From Clostridiales bacterium (GTDB lineage: Bacteria; Bacillota; Clostridia; Christensenellales; Aristaeellaceae): a stretch of 46,118 bases of DNA. Location of the stretch: the NCBI GenBank assembly GCA_012837965.1, contig DUQF01000001.1, positions 1 to 46,118 of the forward strand, given 5' to 3'. Numbering within the stretch: the stretch's first letter is position 1; every line of letters starts with the position of its first letter. Below are positions 15,370-23,961 of this stretch, in pieces. The position numbers and the translations under genes are program-made. The notes beneath the pieces are model-generated. The model saw nothing but the letters and a program-made list of their open reading frames with translations, ran no database searches and had not been told where the DNA came from.

Positions 15370-16464
15370 ATGATTAAGATTTCCAACCTGAACAAAACCT
15401 TTGTCCTCAACAGCGGCAACGTCGAAGCCCTACAGGATGTATCCCTGCATATAGAGCAAGGTTCTATCTACGGAGTGATCGGTTACTCAGGAGCGGGCAA
15501 ATCCACCTTGGTGAGGTGCCTCAACTTGCTTGAAACGCCCGATTCGGGCATGGTAGTGATTAACAGCGGAGCGCCCATCACCTTTGAAAACGGCGTGCCT
15601 TTCCAAAACGGCAGCAAAATGACCACCAAGGAGCAGTGCAACCTGCGCCGTCAAATGGGTATGATTTTTCAGCAGTTTAACCTATTGGACAGGTCAACCG
15701 TGTATGACAACGTTGCCTACTCGCTAAAATTCGCCGGACGCAGCAAAAGCGAAATTGACAAAAGGGTTAAAGAACTCTTACAGCTGGTTGGATTAAGCGA
15801 CAAAATCGACGTATTCCCCGACCAGCTTTCCGGCGGCCAAAAACAAAGGGTAGCCATTGCCCGCGCTTTGGCCGCAAACCCCAAAATCCTCCTGTCGGAC
15901 GAAGCGACCAGCGCCTTGGATCCCGACGCGACCGAGTCTATTTTGCGTCTGCTTAAGACGCTAAACCGCAAATTGGGCATTACCATTGTGATTATTACTC
16001 ATGAAATGGCCGTCATCAAGGCCATTGCCGATAGGGTGGCCGTCATGGAAGACGGACGAGTAGTGGAAGAAGGCGACGTTTACTCCATTTTCGCTTCGCC
16101 CAAAGCAGACATTACCAAAAAATTCATTTCTTCCGCCTCCCCCCTTGGAAAAATTGATAAACTACTTTCAGAGGGTAGTGAATTAGTTCAGGTAAAGAAG
16201 GGCGAAGTGCTGGTTAAATTACAATTCCAAAGGGATACAGTAGGTGAACACCTCTTAACAAGTGTTGTCAAAAAGGCCGATATTAACCTGAACATCATCC
16301 TTGCCAACGTGGAATACTTGCACGACAGCCCCCTCGGCGGCATCATTGGCGTACTTTCGGGCAGCCCGCAAAACATTCAAAAAGGATTACAATACTTTAA
16401 CGACTACAACATCAAAGTGGAGGTGCTCAAAGATGGACGCATTGATGAAACAGTGGACGCCTAA
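15370..16464 (+). CDS. metN: Methionine ABC importer ATPase MetN with NIL domain
   Basis: The 364-residue protein has an ABC domain with Walker A G-Y-S-G-A-G-K-S-T (38-46), Q-loop I-F-Q-Q-F-N, signature L-S-G-G-Q-K-Q-R, Walker B I-L-L-S-D-E-A-T and the H-loop I-I-T-H-E-M. About residues 275-360 form a C-terminal NIL domain, which in MetN binds methionine and inhibits transport when the cell is replete (trans-inhibition). It lies 39 bases after metQ. The ribosome site is weak. MetI overlaps its last 32 bases. Confidence 0.93.
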   Translation: MIKISNLNKTFVLNSGNVEALQDVSLHIEQGSIYGVIGYSGAGKSTLVRCLNLLETPDSGMVVINSGAPITFENGVPFQNGSKMTTKEQCNLRRQMGMIFQQFNLLDRSTVYDNVAYSLKFAGRSKSEIDKRVKELLQLVGLSDKIDVFPDQLSGGQKQRVAIARALAANPKILLSDEATSALDPDATESILRLLKTLNRKLGITIVIITHEMAVIKAIADRVAVMEDGRVVEEGDVYSIFASPKADITKKFISSASPLGKIDKLLSEGSELVQVKKGEVLVKLQFQRDTVGEHLLTSVVKKADINLNIILANVEYLHDSPLGGIIGVLSGSPQNIQKGLQYFNDYNIKVEVLKDGRIDETVDA

Positions 16465-17152
16465 CCTATATCTGTACCGAGATAAGTTTATCCAAAGCTT
16501 ACAAGCCACCTTTGAAATGTTTTGGAAGGCCGGCTCCATCGCCTTTGTGATCGGTCTTTTCTTTGGGATCCTGCTGGTCGTTACCAAGAAGGATGGCATC
16601 AGCAAAAACAGGCCGGTCTATCAGGTAACCAACCTGCTCATCAATATTTTCAGGTCCATCCCCTTTGTGATTTTGCTGATTTTTTTGATTCCCTTCACCC
16701 GTGCCCTGATGCGCACCGCTATCGGCGTCAAAGGCGCCATTATCCCGCTGGTATTCGGCACGGTGCCTTTTTATACCCGTCAGGTGGAAGTCGCCCTTTC
16801 CAGCGTGGCTCCCGGCAAGATTGAAGCCGCACGTGCCATGGGCTCGGGTACGTGGGGCATTATTTTTAGGGTTTACCTGCATGAAGCCGTGCCGGAACTC
16901 ATTCGTGTAACCACTGTTACGGCCATTAGCCTCATTGGCCTTACCACCATGGCGGGCGCCGTCGGCGCCGGCGGCATCGGTTCCTTTGCCATCAACTACG
17001 GGCAAAACCAATATAACCAAGATATTGTTAACGTATGCGTGGTTGTGTTGCTCATTATTACTTTTATTTTGCAAAGTTTCGGTACGGCGCTTGCCCGCCG
17101 GACGACCAACCGCTCCCTGTTCCCCAAGCGCCGCTATGGAAAAGACGCTTAG
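16433..17152 (+). CDS. metI: Methionine ABC importer permease MetI
   Basis: The 239-residue permease has five predicted membrane helices and the permease EAA loop reading G-K-I-E-A-A-R-A-M-G-S-G, near residue 135. It pairs with MetN to import methionine delivered by the binding protein. The start at 16433 lies inside metN (32-bp overlap) with GGAGGTG (16419-16425) 7 bases upstream, which implies translational coupling. Confidence 0.92.
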   Translation: MDALMKQWTPNLYLYRDKFIQSLQATFEMFWKAGSIAFVIGLFFGILLVVTKKDGISKNRPVYQVTNLLINIFRSIPFVILLIFLIPFTRALMRTAIGVKGAIIPLVFGTVPFYTRQVEVALSSVAPGKIEAARAMGSGTWGIIFRVYLHEAVPELIRVTTVTAISLIGLTTMAGAVGAGGIGSFAINYGQNQYNQDIVNVCVVVLLIITFILQSFGTALARRTTNRSLFPKRRYGKDA

Positions 17153-17789
17153 GTGCCTGATGCTGGGCGACAGCATCGTCTGGTACGATGGGCAGGTAAC
17201 CCTGTCCGGCCCAGAAGAAATACAAAAGGCTTACCCCTCGTATATCAGGGAAGCGGGCTTTGATTTTGTGCAAAATGAGGGAGTCAGCGGCTCCTGCCTA
17301 AGAAATAATCCGCATTCTCCCACCCCCTCCATTCCGGCGGTGGCGGCGACTCTAATTTTTAGCCCCTATCAGCTCGTCTGCGTTGCGGGCGGGGTGAACG
17401 ATTTTTATGCCGCAAGCCCTCTTGGCGACTTTACCCCAGCTAACACCGATATTCAAACCGTTTATGGCAGCCTGAACTTCCTTGCGCAAAAAATGCAAAA
17501 AGAAAACCCCAAGGGAACTTTGCTCTTTTTTACGCCCTTACCCTGCGATGACCAAGATAAGCCCAACACTTTGGGCTTAAGGCTTCAAGATTATTCCGAT
17601 GCTATTCGCACAATCGCCAAAACCAATAACTGCCCGGTGCTTGACCTAAGCAATATTCAAGGCTATGACTTAAAGCAAATGACCTTGGACGGCCTGCACC
17701 CCAACAATAAAGGCTATGCCTTGGTAAATAAACAACTGCTTGCTCCTTTTATCAAAGATTGGATTACCAAGCATAACCGGTACGAATGA
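17136..17789 (+). CDS. SGNH/GDSL-family hydrolase
   Basis: The 217-residue protein has no signal peptide and shows the family blocks: block I L-G-D-S-I with the nucleophile Ser near residue 13, block III G-G-V-N-D-F and block V D-G-L-H-P with the catalytic Asp and His. Members are esterases, acyl hydrolases or deacetylases; the substrate is unknown. The proposed start overlaps the end of metI by 17 bases without a clear ribosome site, so translation is probably coupled. A later Met (residue 10) is possible but would leave only three residues before the Ser of block I. Its place in a methionine operon is unusual. Confidence 0.82.
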   Translation: MEKTLRCLMLGDSIVWYDGQVTLSGPEEIQKAYPSYIREAGFDFVQNEGVSGSCLRNNPHSPTPSIPAVAATLIFSPYQLVCVAGGVNDFYAASPLGDFTPANTDIQTVYGSLNFLAQKMQKENPKGTLLFFTPLPCDDQDKPNTLGLRLQDYSDAIRTIAKTNNCPVLDLSNIQGYDLKQMTLDGLHPNNKGYALVNKQLLAPFIKDWITKHNRYE

Positions 17790-17826
17790 TTGTAGGGGAC
17801 GCTATAAAAACAAAGGAGATCGGCAT

Positions 17827-18501
17827 ATGAAATTGAAAGGTTTAGTTTCCATTATCCTATTTTTTGCAATCAACCACGGTCTTTGGGATTATTTGGTTTC
17901 AGCACATCAAGTCAGCCCTGAATGGGCGTCTTTTTATGTGTACTTGGTTTTGGCCATTGTAATAGGTTTTGTGTATCGACAACGGATTGTTGAAAGTTTT
18001 GCCGCCATAAAGGCTGAGCTTAAAAAGGCCACATTTTGGATAAAAAGAGTCATTTTACCTATGCTTCTTGGTTACGGCGGCGTGTTGTTGGTTACCTATT
18101 TGATGAGCGCCGTGTTTGATATCAATATCCTGCCTCAAAACACGGAAAACATCAAGGAGGTTCAAGCTACGATACCCTTTTCCCTTTCCTTGCTGATGAT
18201 GGCGGTCTTTGCGCCGGTGATAGAAGAAGCCGTTTTTAGGGAAGCTTTCTTGGGCTGGGTCGACAGTAAAAACCGCCCTGTATCAATAGGGATGACCGTC
18301 CTTTCTATCATGGTTTTTGCCGCAATGCATGTGGATTTGTCCAACATCAACAATTGGGCGTCCATACTATACTACCTCCCCCTCTCCATCGCTTTTGCTT
18401 ATATCTATATAAAAAACAACCGGGAACTCGCAGCAACCATCCTCGCTCACAGCATCACCAACTTCTTCGCTTTTATTTTGATGTTGGTGGGCATGTTGTA
18501 A
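17827..18501 (+). CDS. CPBP family intramembrane metalloprotease
   Basis: The 224-residue membrane protein carries the three Abi/CPBP motifs: E-E-A-V-F-R-E (EExxxR), F-A-A-M-H (FxxxH) and H-S-I-T-N in the last helix, the set that builds the glutamate/histidine metal site. The family includes type II CAAX-processing proteases and bacteriocin-immunity proteins. AAAGGAGA (17811-17818) sets the start at 17827. It lies 37 bases after the SGNH gene and may be the last gene of the operon. Substrate unknown. Confidence 0.85.
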   Translation: MKLKGLVSIILFFAINHGLWDYLVSAHQVSPEWASFYVYLVLAIVIGFVYRQRIVESFAAIKAELKKATFWIKRVILPMLLGYGGVLLVTYLMSAVFDINILPQNTENIKEVQATIPFSLSLLMMAVFAPVIEEAVFREAFLGWVDSKNRPVSIGMTVLSIMVFAAMHVDLSNINNWASILYYLPLSIAFAYIYIKNNRELAATILAHSITNFFAFILMLVGML

Positions 18502-18510
18502 CGAATACAT

Positions 18511-18552
18511 CAAAAAACCGCACCCTTTCTTTTATAGAAGCGTGCTTTTTTT
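18511..18552. terminator. Probable terminator between convergent genes
   Basis: A run of A (18512-18517), a GCAC/GTGC-based imperfect stem and a run of T (18545-18552) form a symmetric structure that could end transcription from both sides. The stem has an internal loop, so this is a moderate call. Confidence 0.45.
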
Positions 18553-18567
18553 ATTCCGATTTCATTG

Positions 18568-19071
18568 TCAAACAAACAAGCGTTTGGGCAACCTATCAAT
18601 CAACCCCCGCGCGATATAGCCGGTCAGGGTACCGGTCAGGATGCCTACCACCATGAGGATGGCAAGGTAATAAACAAGAACGCCTGTTTGCAGTTGCAGT
18701 ATGGCAACCGTCATCTGCCCAATGTTGTGAAACACTGCTCCCAAGACCCCAACCCCAATGGTGGTGGCCGAGGGCAATAACTTCATGGTCGCCATCATAA
18801 CCAACAAGGATAGTAGACCTCCGGCCAAGGCATATTGCATGGATTGCAGGCTGCCGAAGGTAAAGGCCGTTAAAACCACCTTGCCAAGCATCAGCATAAA
18901 CGAAAAGGGAATGCCTAACCAATAAAGGCTTAGCATTAAAACACTGTTGGATAGGCCGATTTTTATACCGGGTACACCCACAATAACGGGAAACAGGCTT
19001 TCAATGTAACCAAGAATCATCATCACCGAGAGGAGCATGGCGGCAAGCGTTATTCGTTTGGTCTTTTTCAC
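18568..19071 (-). CDS. Gx transporter family membrane protein (heptaprenyl diphosphate synthase component I-like)
   Basis: The 167-residue hydrophobic protein has five or so membrane helices. The N-terminal A-A-M-L-L-S-V and the P-G-I-K-I-G-L-S-N segment match the Gx transporter family, often misnamed heptaprenyl diphosphate synthase component I and similar in build to ECF-type S components. The GTG start overlaps the TGA of the upstream gene (GTGA), so the two are translationally coupled. In other clostridia this pair often neighbours flavin or redox genes; that is recollection, and the substrate is unknown. Confidence 0.75.
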   Translation of the reverse strand: MKKTKRITLAAMLLSVMMILGYIESLFPVIVGVPGIKIGLSNSVLMLSLYWLGIPFSFMLMLGKVVLTAFTFGSLQSMQYALAGGLLSLLVMMATMKLLPSATTIGVGVLGAVFHNIGQMTVAILQLQTGVLVYYLAILMVVGILTGTLTGYIARGLIDRLPKRLFV

Positions 19072-19526
19072 GGCATTTCCCCCGCGCGCACCTCATCGGG
19101 CGCTAAAAGCTCCACCAACACTTGGTTGGGCAAACACACGATGGCGTTAAACAGTGGACGAGTATCCCGATTTTCAAGGGTTACCTTGCCTTGATGTACG
19201 CAGTTTTGGTTCTTACAGGTGGAAGAAAGCATGCGCACGGCTCCATCCTTAATTTCCACCACGTTAATCTTGCCTTTGCCTTGAGCGATAGGGAAGGCGC
19301 CTTCCCCACTTAAAGGCAGCATACGATAAAGTCGATTATCCACCTGAATGCGCACATAGCCCGTTTCAGAAGCCTTCAATGTTGGTGAATCCGCAAGATG
19401 CGTATTTCCCATTTCTGAAGCCTTGGGCATGAGTGATTTAGCGTAGAAAAAAATACCCAAAGCGCTGATAAGGCAAAGGGCGATAATAACCACGTCGGTC
19501 TTGGAAACAAATTTCTTCATGTGCAT
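19068..19526 (-). CDS. NusG domain II-containing membrane-anchored protein
   Basis: The 152-residue protein has one N-terminal membrane helix and an extracytoplasmic domain containing S-S-T-C-K-N-Q-N-C-V-H-Q-G and I-V-C-L-P-N-Q-V-L-V. These are the hallmarks of the NusG-II-like family, with three conserved Cys that may bind a cofactor or form a disulfide. Despite the name it is not a transcription factor. The start at 19526 (Met-His-Met) has AGGAG 13 bases upstream, longer than usual; the Met two codons later is possible. It overlaps the next gene by 4 bases. Confidence 0.8.
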   Translation of the reverse strand: MHMKKFVSKTDVVIIALCLISALGIFFYAKSLMPKASEMGNTHLADSPTLKASETGYVRIQVDNRLYRMLPLSGEGAFPIAQGKGKINVVEIKDGAVRMLSSTCKNQNCVHQGKVTLENRDTRPLFNAIVCLPNQVLVELLAPDEVRAGEMP

Positions 19527-19560
19527 TATCTTACCATAACTCCTGAGGCAGGGTAAAGGC

Positions 19561-19589
19561 TTGACCAAAGAATAAAAGTGTTTTATACT
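19561..19589 (+). promoter_or_regulatory. Promoter of thiT
   Basis: TTGACC (19561-19566), a 17-bp spacer and TATACT (19584-19589). The predicted start, about 19595, coincides with the beginning of the TPP aptamer. Confidence 0.75.
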
Positions 19590-19593
19590 TATT

Positions 19594-19699
19594 TTGTCGG
19601 GCGACCGACAGGGGTGCTGGCTTTGGCCGGCTGAGATTGACGAATAGCGTCAAAACCCTTGAACCTGATCCGGATAATGCCGGCGTAGGAAAGCGACAA
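19594..19699 (+). ncRNA. TPP (thiamine pyrophosphate) riboswitch
   Basis: The THI-box core is plain to read: GGGGTGC (19611-19617), GGCTGAGA (19629-19636), ACCCTTGAACCTGAT (19655-19669) and GGATAATGCC..GCGTAGGAA (19672-19691). P1 can form between 19594-19599 and 19694-19699. With the terminator at 19710 it should switch off thiT transcription when thiamine pyrophosphate is plentiful. Confidence 0.95.
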
Positions 19700-19709
19700 A
19701 AGCCCATCC

Positions 19710-19738
19710 GCTCTGCTTTCCGCAGAGCTTTTTCTTTT
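19710..19738 (+). terminator. Riboswitch expression-platform terminator
   Basis: A 7-bp GC-rich stem (19710-19716 with 19722-19728) followed by TTTTTCTTTT, between the TPP aptamer and thiT. Confidence 0.85.
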
Positions 19739-19766
19739 GCGCCTTTCCCAACAGAAAGGAGAATCT

Positions 19767-20357
19767 ATGTCCATGAATCAAAGCGCCTACCACCCATCGA
19801 TCCGCCGCCTCGTTGAAACGGCCGTAATGCTGGCCATTGCCAATGTCCTGTCCGAACTGTCTTTTCAAGGTCCCTGGCCGCTTGGCGGCTCCATTACCAT
19901 TGCCTCTACCCTGCCCTTAGTTCTCATCACCTGGCGCTGGGGTACAAAGTGGGGGCTGTTTTCCGCTTTTGTACACGGCCTTTTACAAATGGTGCTGGGA
20001 TTTTCTAACGTCCAGTACGCTCAAAACGCTTTTCAAGTAATAGTAATCGTGGTGTTGGATTACCTGATTGCCTTTAGCGTTATCGGCCTTAGCGGATTTT
20101 TTCGACACGCCTTTCAAAAGCAGCTAACCGCTATTATCGCAGGCATTGTTCTTTCCTTTTCGCTGCGCTACCTTTGCCACTTTCTTTCAGGCTACATGGT
20201 CTGGGAAGCCCTATGGCCAAACGAGCTGGGTTGGACTAGCGCCCTGTGGTCACTGGCATATAACGGCAGCTATATACTGCCCGAAACCATCATAACCTGC
20301 GCAATTGCCGCCTTGTCGCACACTGCCTTGGAACCCTTGTGGCAAAGACAGTATTAG
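19767..20357 (+). CDS. thiT: Thiamine transporter ThiT (ECF S component)
   Basis: The 196-residue membrane protein has six predicted helices. The signature region G-S-I-T-I-A-S-T-L-P-L with the following R-W-G and the late C-H-F-L-S-G, W-A-Y-type segment (here W-S-L-A-Y-N-G-S-Y) fit ThiT, in which Trp, Tyr and Asn residues bind thiamine. The TPP riboswitch directly upstream supports the assignment. It needs the shared EcfA/A'/T module, which is not in this window. AAAGGA (19755-19760) sets the start at 19767. Confidence 0.92.
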   Translation: MSMNQSAYHPSIRRLVETAVMLAIANVLSELSFQGPWPLGGSITIASTLPLVLITWRWGTKWGLFSAFVHGLLQMVLGFSNVQYAQNAFQVIVIVVLDYLIAFSVIGLSGFFRHAFQKQLTAIIAGIVLSFSLRYLCHFLSGYMVWEALWPNELGWTSALWSLAYNGSYILPETIITCAIAALSHTALEPLWQRQY

Positions 20358-20360
20358 AGC

Positions 20361-20401
20361 AACAAAAACCGCCGCTGGTTTTTCCGGCGGCGGTTTTTGT
20401 T
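20361..20401. terminator. Bidirectional terminator between thiT and tyrS
   Basis: A perfect 15-bp stem (20361-20375 with 20387-20401) bounded by A runs on one side and T runs on the other. It works in both directions, and its right arm touches the stop codon of tyrS. Confidence 0.9.
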
Positions 20402-21624
20402 TAGTCAATGATTACCTTATGAAAAGCTTTCTTGCCCTTTTTGAGCACTACGCCTTTGCGCAAATCTTCTTCCGATACCGTTTGGAACAGCGCCTCTACT
20501 TTTTCGCCGTCCACCATGGCGCCACCCTGCTCAATGAGCCTGCGGGCTTCGCCTTTAGATTTGCATAGGCCGGACAGCACCAGAAGGTCAATCACGGTGA
20601 TAGCGCCGTCTTCAAGCTGTTCAATATCAATAGAGCTGGTGGGCATGTTGGCATCGTCGCCCACACCGGAAAAGAGCGCCAAGGCAGCCTGTTCGGCCAT
20701 GTCGGCCTCTTCTTTGCCGTGCACAAGCGTAGTCAGTTCCCTTGCTAAAAGCATCTTCTTTTCGTTGATGCGGCTATCTTCCCACTTTTCAATTTTATTT
20801 AGTTCGTCTAAGGGAATAAAAGTAAGCATTTTCAGGCATTTCATCACGTCGCCATCATCCACATTGCGCCAGTACTGGTAGAAGTCATAGGGCGAGGTCT
20901 TTTCAGGATCCAGCCACACAGCGCCCTTGCCGGTCTTTCCCATCTTTTCGCCGTGGGAGTTGAGCAAAAGGGTGATGGTCATGGCATAGGCGTCCTCCCC
21001 CGTCTTTTTGCGAATAAGATCGGTACCGGCTAACATATTGCTCCATTGGTCGTCCCCTCCAAACTGCATGTTGCAGCCATAATGTTCGTGCAAGTAGAAA
21101 AAGTCGTAAGCCTGCATGATCATGTAATTAAATTCGAGGAAAGAAAGCCCCCTGTCCAAACGCTGCTTATAGCAGGTTGCCCGCAACATGGTGTTGACAG
21201 AAAAATGCGCTCCCACCTCCCGAAGCAGCTGTATATAGTTGAGATCCAACAACCAATCACCGTTGTTGACAGAGATGGCCTTATCATCACCAAAGTCGAT
21301 GAAACGCTCCATTTGCTTGATAAAGCAGGAAATGTTGTGGTCAATTTCTTCCTTGGTCATCATGGTACGCATGTCGGTACGGCCCGAAGGATCACCAATC
21401 ATGCCCGTGCCACCACCCAAAAGCACAATGGGCTTATTGCCGGCAAGCTGCAGGCGCTTCATCAGGCACAGTGCCATAAAGTGACCCACATGCAAGCTGT
21501 CTGCCGTTGGGTCAAAGCCAATATAAAAGCGTGCGCCTCCGGAATTGACAAGGTTGCGGATGGGTTCTTCATCCGTCACCTGGGCGATAAGGCCACGTGC
21601 TATCAGTTCTTCATAAATCTTCAT
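20401..21624 (-). CDS. tyrS: Tyrosyl-tRNA synthetase
   Basis: This 407-residue class I synthetase has the HIGH-type motif H-V-G-H within F-D-P-T-A-D-S-L-H-V-G-H, the tyrosine-binding Y-x-x-x-Q-x-x-D region (Y-N-Y-M-I-M-Q-A-Y-D), G-G-D-D-Q-W and the KMSKS-type loop K-M-G-K-T. The C-terminal 70 residues form an S4 RNA-binding domain (G-L-C-K-S-K-G-E-A-R-R-L-I). It charges tRNA-Tyr. The start at 21624 follows GGAGG by 9 bases. A T-box leader upstream controls it by tRNA-Tyr charging. Confidence 0.97.
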   Translation of the reverse strand: MKIYEELIARGLIAQVTDEEPIRNLVNSGGARFYIGFDPTADSLHVGHFMALCLMKRLQLAGNKPIVLLGGGTGMIGDPSGRTDMRTMMTKEEIDHNISCFIKQMERFIDFGDDKAISVNNGDWLLDLNYIQLLREVGAHFSVNTMLRATCYKQRLDRGLSFLEFNYMIMQAYDFFYLHEHYGCNMQFGGDDQWSNMLAGTDLIRKKTGEDAYAMTITLLLNSHGEKMGKTGKGAVWLDPEKTSPYDFYQYWRNVDDGDVMKCLKMLTFIPLDELNKIEKWEDSRINEKKMLLARELTTLVHGKEEADMAEQAALALFSGVGDDANMPTSSIDIEQLEDGAITVIDLLVLSGLCKSKGEARRLIEQGGAMVDGEKVEALFQTVSEEDLRKGVVLKKGKKAFHKVIID

Positions 21625-21639
21625 TCGTTTTTTCCTCCA

Positions 21640-21880
21640 ATAATCAAACCCCCTGCCCCAAAGGGCAGAGGGCGTAAAATCGCGGTACCACCTCTGTTCA
21701 GGCGCCAAAGCGCCCCTCACAAGCCAATAGGCTTTGCGCTTTAAGGGGCGCGCCCCGACAAAAGTCCCGCTCGGGAATTGTATTCCCCAATTGCCTGCCT
21801 GCGCCCTCGCACCACCCGAGCGCTCTCTTTAAGGCCACAAGCAATGGGTACTTGTTTCCGTCATCGCAGTGATATTGTAC
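21640..21880 (-). ncRNA. T-box leader of tyrS, tyrosine specifier
   Basis: On the minus strand the conserved T-box sequence AGAGGTGGTACCGCGA lies at about 21695-21680, and Stem I carries AAAGAGAGCG and GGGTGGTGCGAGG. In the specifier loop GGGGAATACAATTCCC the codon TAC (Tyr) is at 21782-21780. A terminator stem (about 21672-21644) follows. Uncharged tRNA-Tyr should favour the antiterminator and raise tyrS expression. The likely -10, TACAAT, is at 21879-21874. Confidence 0.93.
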
Positions 21881-21882
21881 CA

Positions 21883-22206
21883 ATCCGTTTTAAAAAAGTA
21901 AAGCCCATTGGATATTCTCCAAAAAATCATTTTTCAAAATATCCACTCCCAAAGCAGAAAAACATAAACCAAAAAAGTATTGTCATCCTCCGTACCTTTT
22001 TTCTACCTAACAGCCGGTTTTCCGCCCATAAATTCAGACGGAGCATGCCAGTCTATTTGGATAGCGTCTGGGTAATACAGATGCAGGTATATTTTCACCT
22101 GCCAAATCCCGTAGTGAAAAAAGGAAGTAGAAACAATCTTGTCCCGCGGATTGCTTCACGGTTTTTTCGCAGCATCCACAAGCATCAGATATTGGGCATA
22201 ACCATA
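21883..22206. other. Intergenic stretch, no confident gene
   Basis: About 320 bases lie between the tyrS leader and the 3' end of the GH13 gene. I see the upstream part of the tyrS promoter and a GCAGGT/ACCTGC inverted repeat near 22083-22102. A 50-codon open stretch on the minus strand (22158-22003) without a start signal may be a degraded gene end. No terminator with a good T run was found for the GH13 operon. Confidence 0.4.
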
Positions 22207-23961
22207 TTAGCCGTATTTATTTTCCGTGATGATGTAAGTCAAGCCAGGGGCAATTTTTAGCGATACTTTCCCCTTCGCTTGGGGGATGGCGCTTTGACTT
22301 ATCCAATCATAAAGCTTTTTTGCATTCGCAAAAGCGGGCGGCAAAGTTAAGCTGCGCTCACAGGTAGCATTGTCGGTGCATAGAATGCACAATACCGGCT
22401 GCTCCCCGTCTCTTAGGTAGGCATACAAACCATCCTCTCCCGTTTCTACTGTGTAAAAATCTCCCGTTTGAAGGGCCTTTAGCTGTTTTCTGATGCCGGT
22501 AAGCTGGCGGTAATACGCCAAGGTACTATTATTTTTATCCACCCAGTCCCAACGCATAGGACGGCGGCAGTCCGGGTCCTGTTCGCCTTCCATACCAAGC
22601 TCGTCACCGTAATAGATGACCGGTACGCCAGGAGAGGTTAACTGGAAAAAGGCGGCCATGCGCAAACGGGTCAAATCGCCTCCAGAACGGGTCAGGAAAC
22701 GGGGGGTGTCGTGGCTGGACAGAAAAACCCATTGAGCTTGATTGACTCCGGAAGAATACAGCATCTGGGCATGGTTCACCGCCCAGTCAAACTGTTGAAG
22801 GTTTATCTCTCGCGTGGCAAAAAACTTCCAGATAGCCCGGGATAGAATATAATGCATGGTGCCGTCAAACATATCACCCACGCTGACCCATTCCCGACTG
22901 ATGTCCCAGCACTCGGCAATTAATATGGCGTCAGCTTTTTCTTCTTTTATGGCTTTGCGGAAACGGCGCCAGAAATCCGGCCATACCTCGGGGGACACAT
23001 CCAGCCGCCAGCCATCAATGCCTGCTTCCCGAATCCAGTAGCGTCCCACTTTCAAGAAATATTGAGCCGCCTCCTCGTTTTGCAGGTTCAGTTTGGGCAT
23101 GTACTTGGCAAAAGCAAAGGTTTGGTAGCCTATTTGGCTATTATCAAAACAAAACCACTGGGCATAGGGGCTGTCCGCGCCTCGTTTTTGGGCATCCACA
23201 AACGGGGGGAACAGGGTGCCGGAATGGTTAAACACTCCGTCCAGTATCAGGCGCATGCCCCGGGCGTGCAGAGCATCGGCCAATGCTTTTAAATCTTTAA
23301 GGCTGCCTAACAGCGGGTCAATCTGATAATAATCGTACACATTATAGCGGTGTGCGGTGTCTGACAGAAAAATGGGCGTTAGGTATAAAATATCCACTCC
23401 CAGCTGCGCTAAATATGGTACCGCAGCAGTGATTCCTTTTAAATCGCCTCCATAACGTACAGCATTGTTGACCTTGCCCCCCGCCCAAGGCTCAAGCCCT
23501 GGAACCGACTCCCCCCCTCGGCGAAACCTGTCCGGGAACACCTGATAGCCAATGCCGCCCCGTGCCCACGCAGGTGTGGTTTCTGTTTGCCAGATGTAGG
23601 CGTAAGGAAAGGGATTAATGCCAAGATACCCTGAATCGAAATTCGTCTGGATTTTAATACCTTCCTGGTCAAAATACAGGGTTTTATCCTGATCTTTTAT
23701 CTCAAACAAATAACAGGTGCGGGGATCGTCGGGCAGGTAATCGGCTTCAAACCAATCGTGCACCTGGTCCTGCGCTCTGAGGAACATGGGCTGGCGATTG
23801 AACTGATTAAAATACCGCTCCTTGCTATATATACCAACATACAGCAACGTGACCTCTTTTAAGTCTCCCTTGGCGGCTCTCAGGCGGATTCTAAGCCGCC
23901 CGTCCGGCAGCGCCTCCCGGTATTCCAGCCAGTTAACATGATGTAAGGCAGCAAGGTTCAT
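22207..23961 (-). CDS. GH13 cyclomaltodextrinase/neopullulanase (GH13_20-like)
   Basis: The 584-residue enzyme has an N-terminal CBM34-like domain (about 1-125) followed by a GH13 barrel. The nucleophile is Asp321 in D-G-W-R-L-D-V, the acid/base Glu350 in L-I-A-E-C-W-D and the transition-state Asp418 in S-S-H-D-T-P. The M-P-K-L-N motif near 288-292 is typical of the neopullulanase/cyclomaltodextrinase/maltogenic amylase group. There is no signal peptide, so it should hydrolyse imported maltodextrins, cyclodextrins or pullulan fragments in the cytoplasm. Its start overlaps the stop of the secreted amylase by 4 bases (ATGA). It is the last gene of the maltodextrin operon. Confidence 0.9.
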   Translation of the reverse strand: MNLAALHHVNWLEYREALPDGRLRIRLRAAKGDLKEVTLLYVGIYSKERYFNQFNRQPMFLRAQDQVHDWFEADYLPDDPRTCYLFEIKDQDKTLYFDQEGIKIQTNFDSGYLGINPFPYAYIWQTETTPAWARGGIGYQVFPDRFRRGGESVPGLEPWAGGKVNNAVRYGGDLKGITAAVPYLAQLGVDILYLTPIFLSDTAHRYNVYDYYQIDPLLGSLKDLKALADALHARGMRLILDGVFNHSGTLFPPFVDAQKRGADSPYAQWFCFDNSQIGYQTFAFAKYMPKLNLQNEEAAQYFLKVGRYWIREAGIDGWRLDVSPEVWPDFWRRFRKAIKEEKADAILIAECWDISREWVSVGDMFDGTMHYILSRAIWKFFATREINLQQFDWAVNHAQMLYSSGVNQAQWVFLSSHDTPRFLTRSGGDLTRLRMAAFFQLTSPGVPVIYYGDELGMEGEQDPDCRRPMRWDWVDKNNSTLAYYRQLTGIRKQLKALQTGDFYTVETGEDGLYAYLRDGEQPVLCILCTDNATCERSLTLPPAFANAKKLYDWISQSAIPQAKGKVSLKIAPGLTYIITENKYG

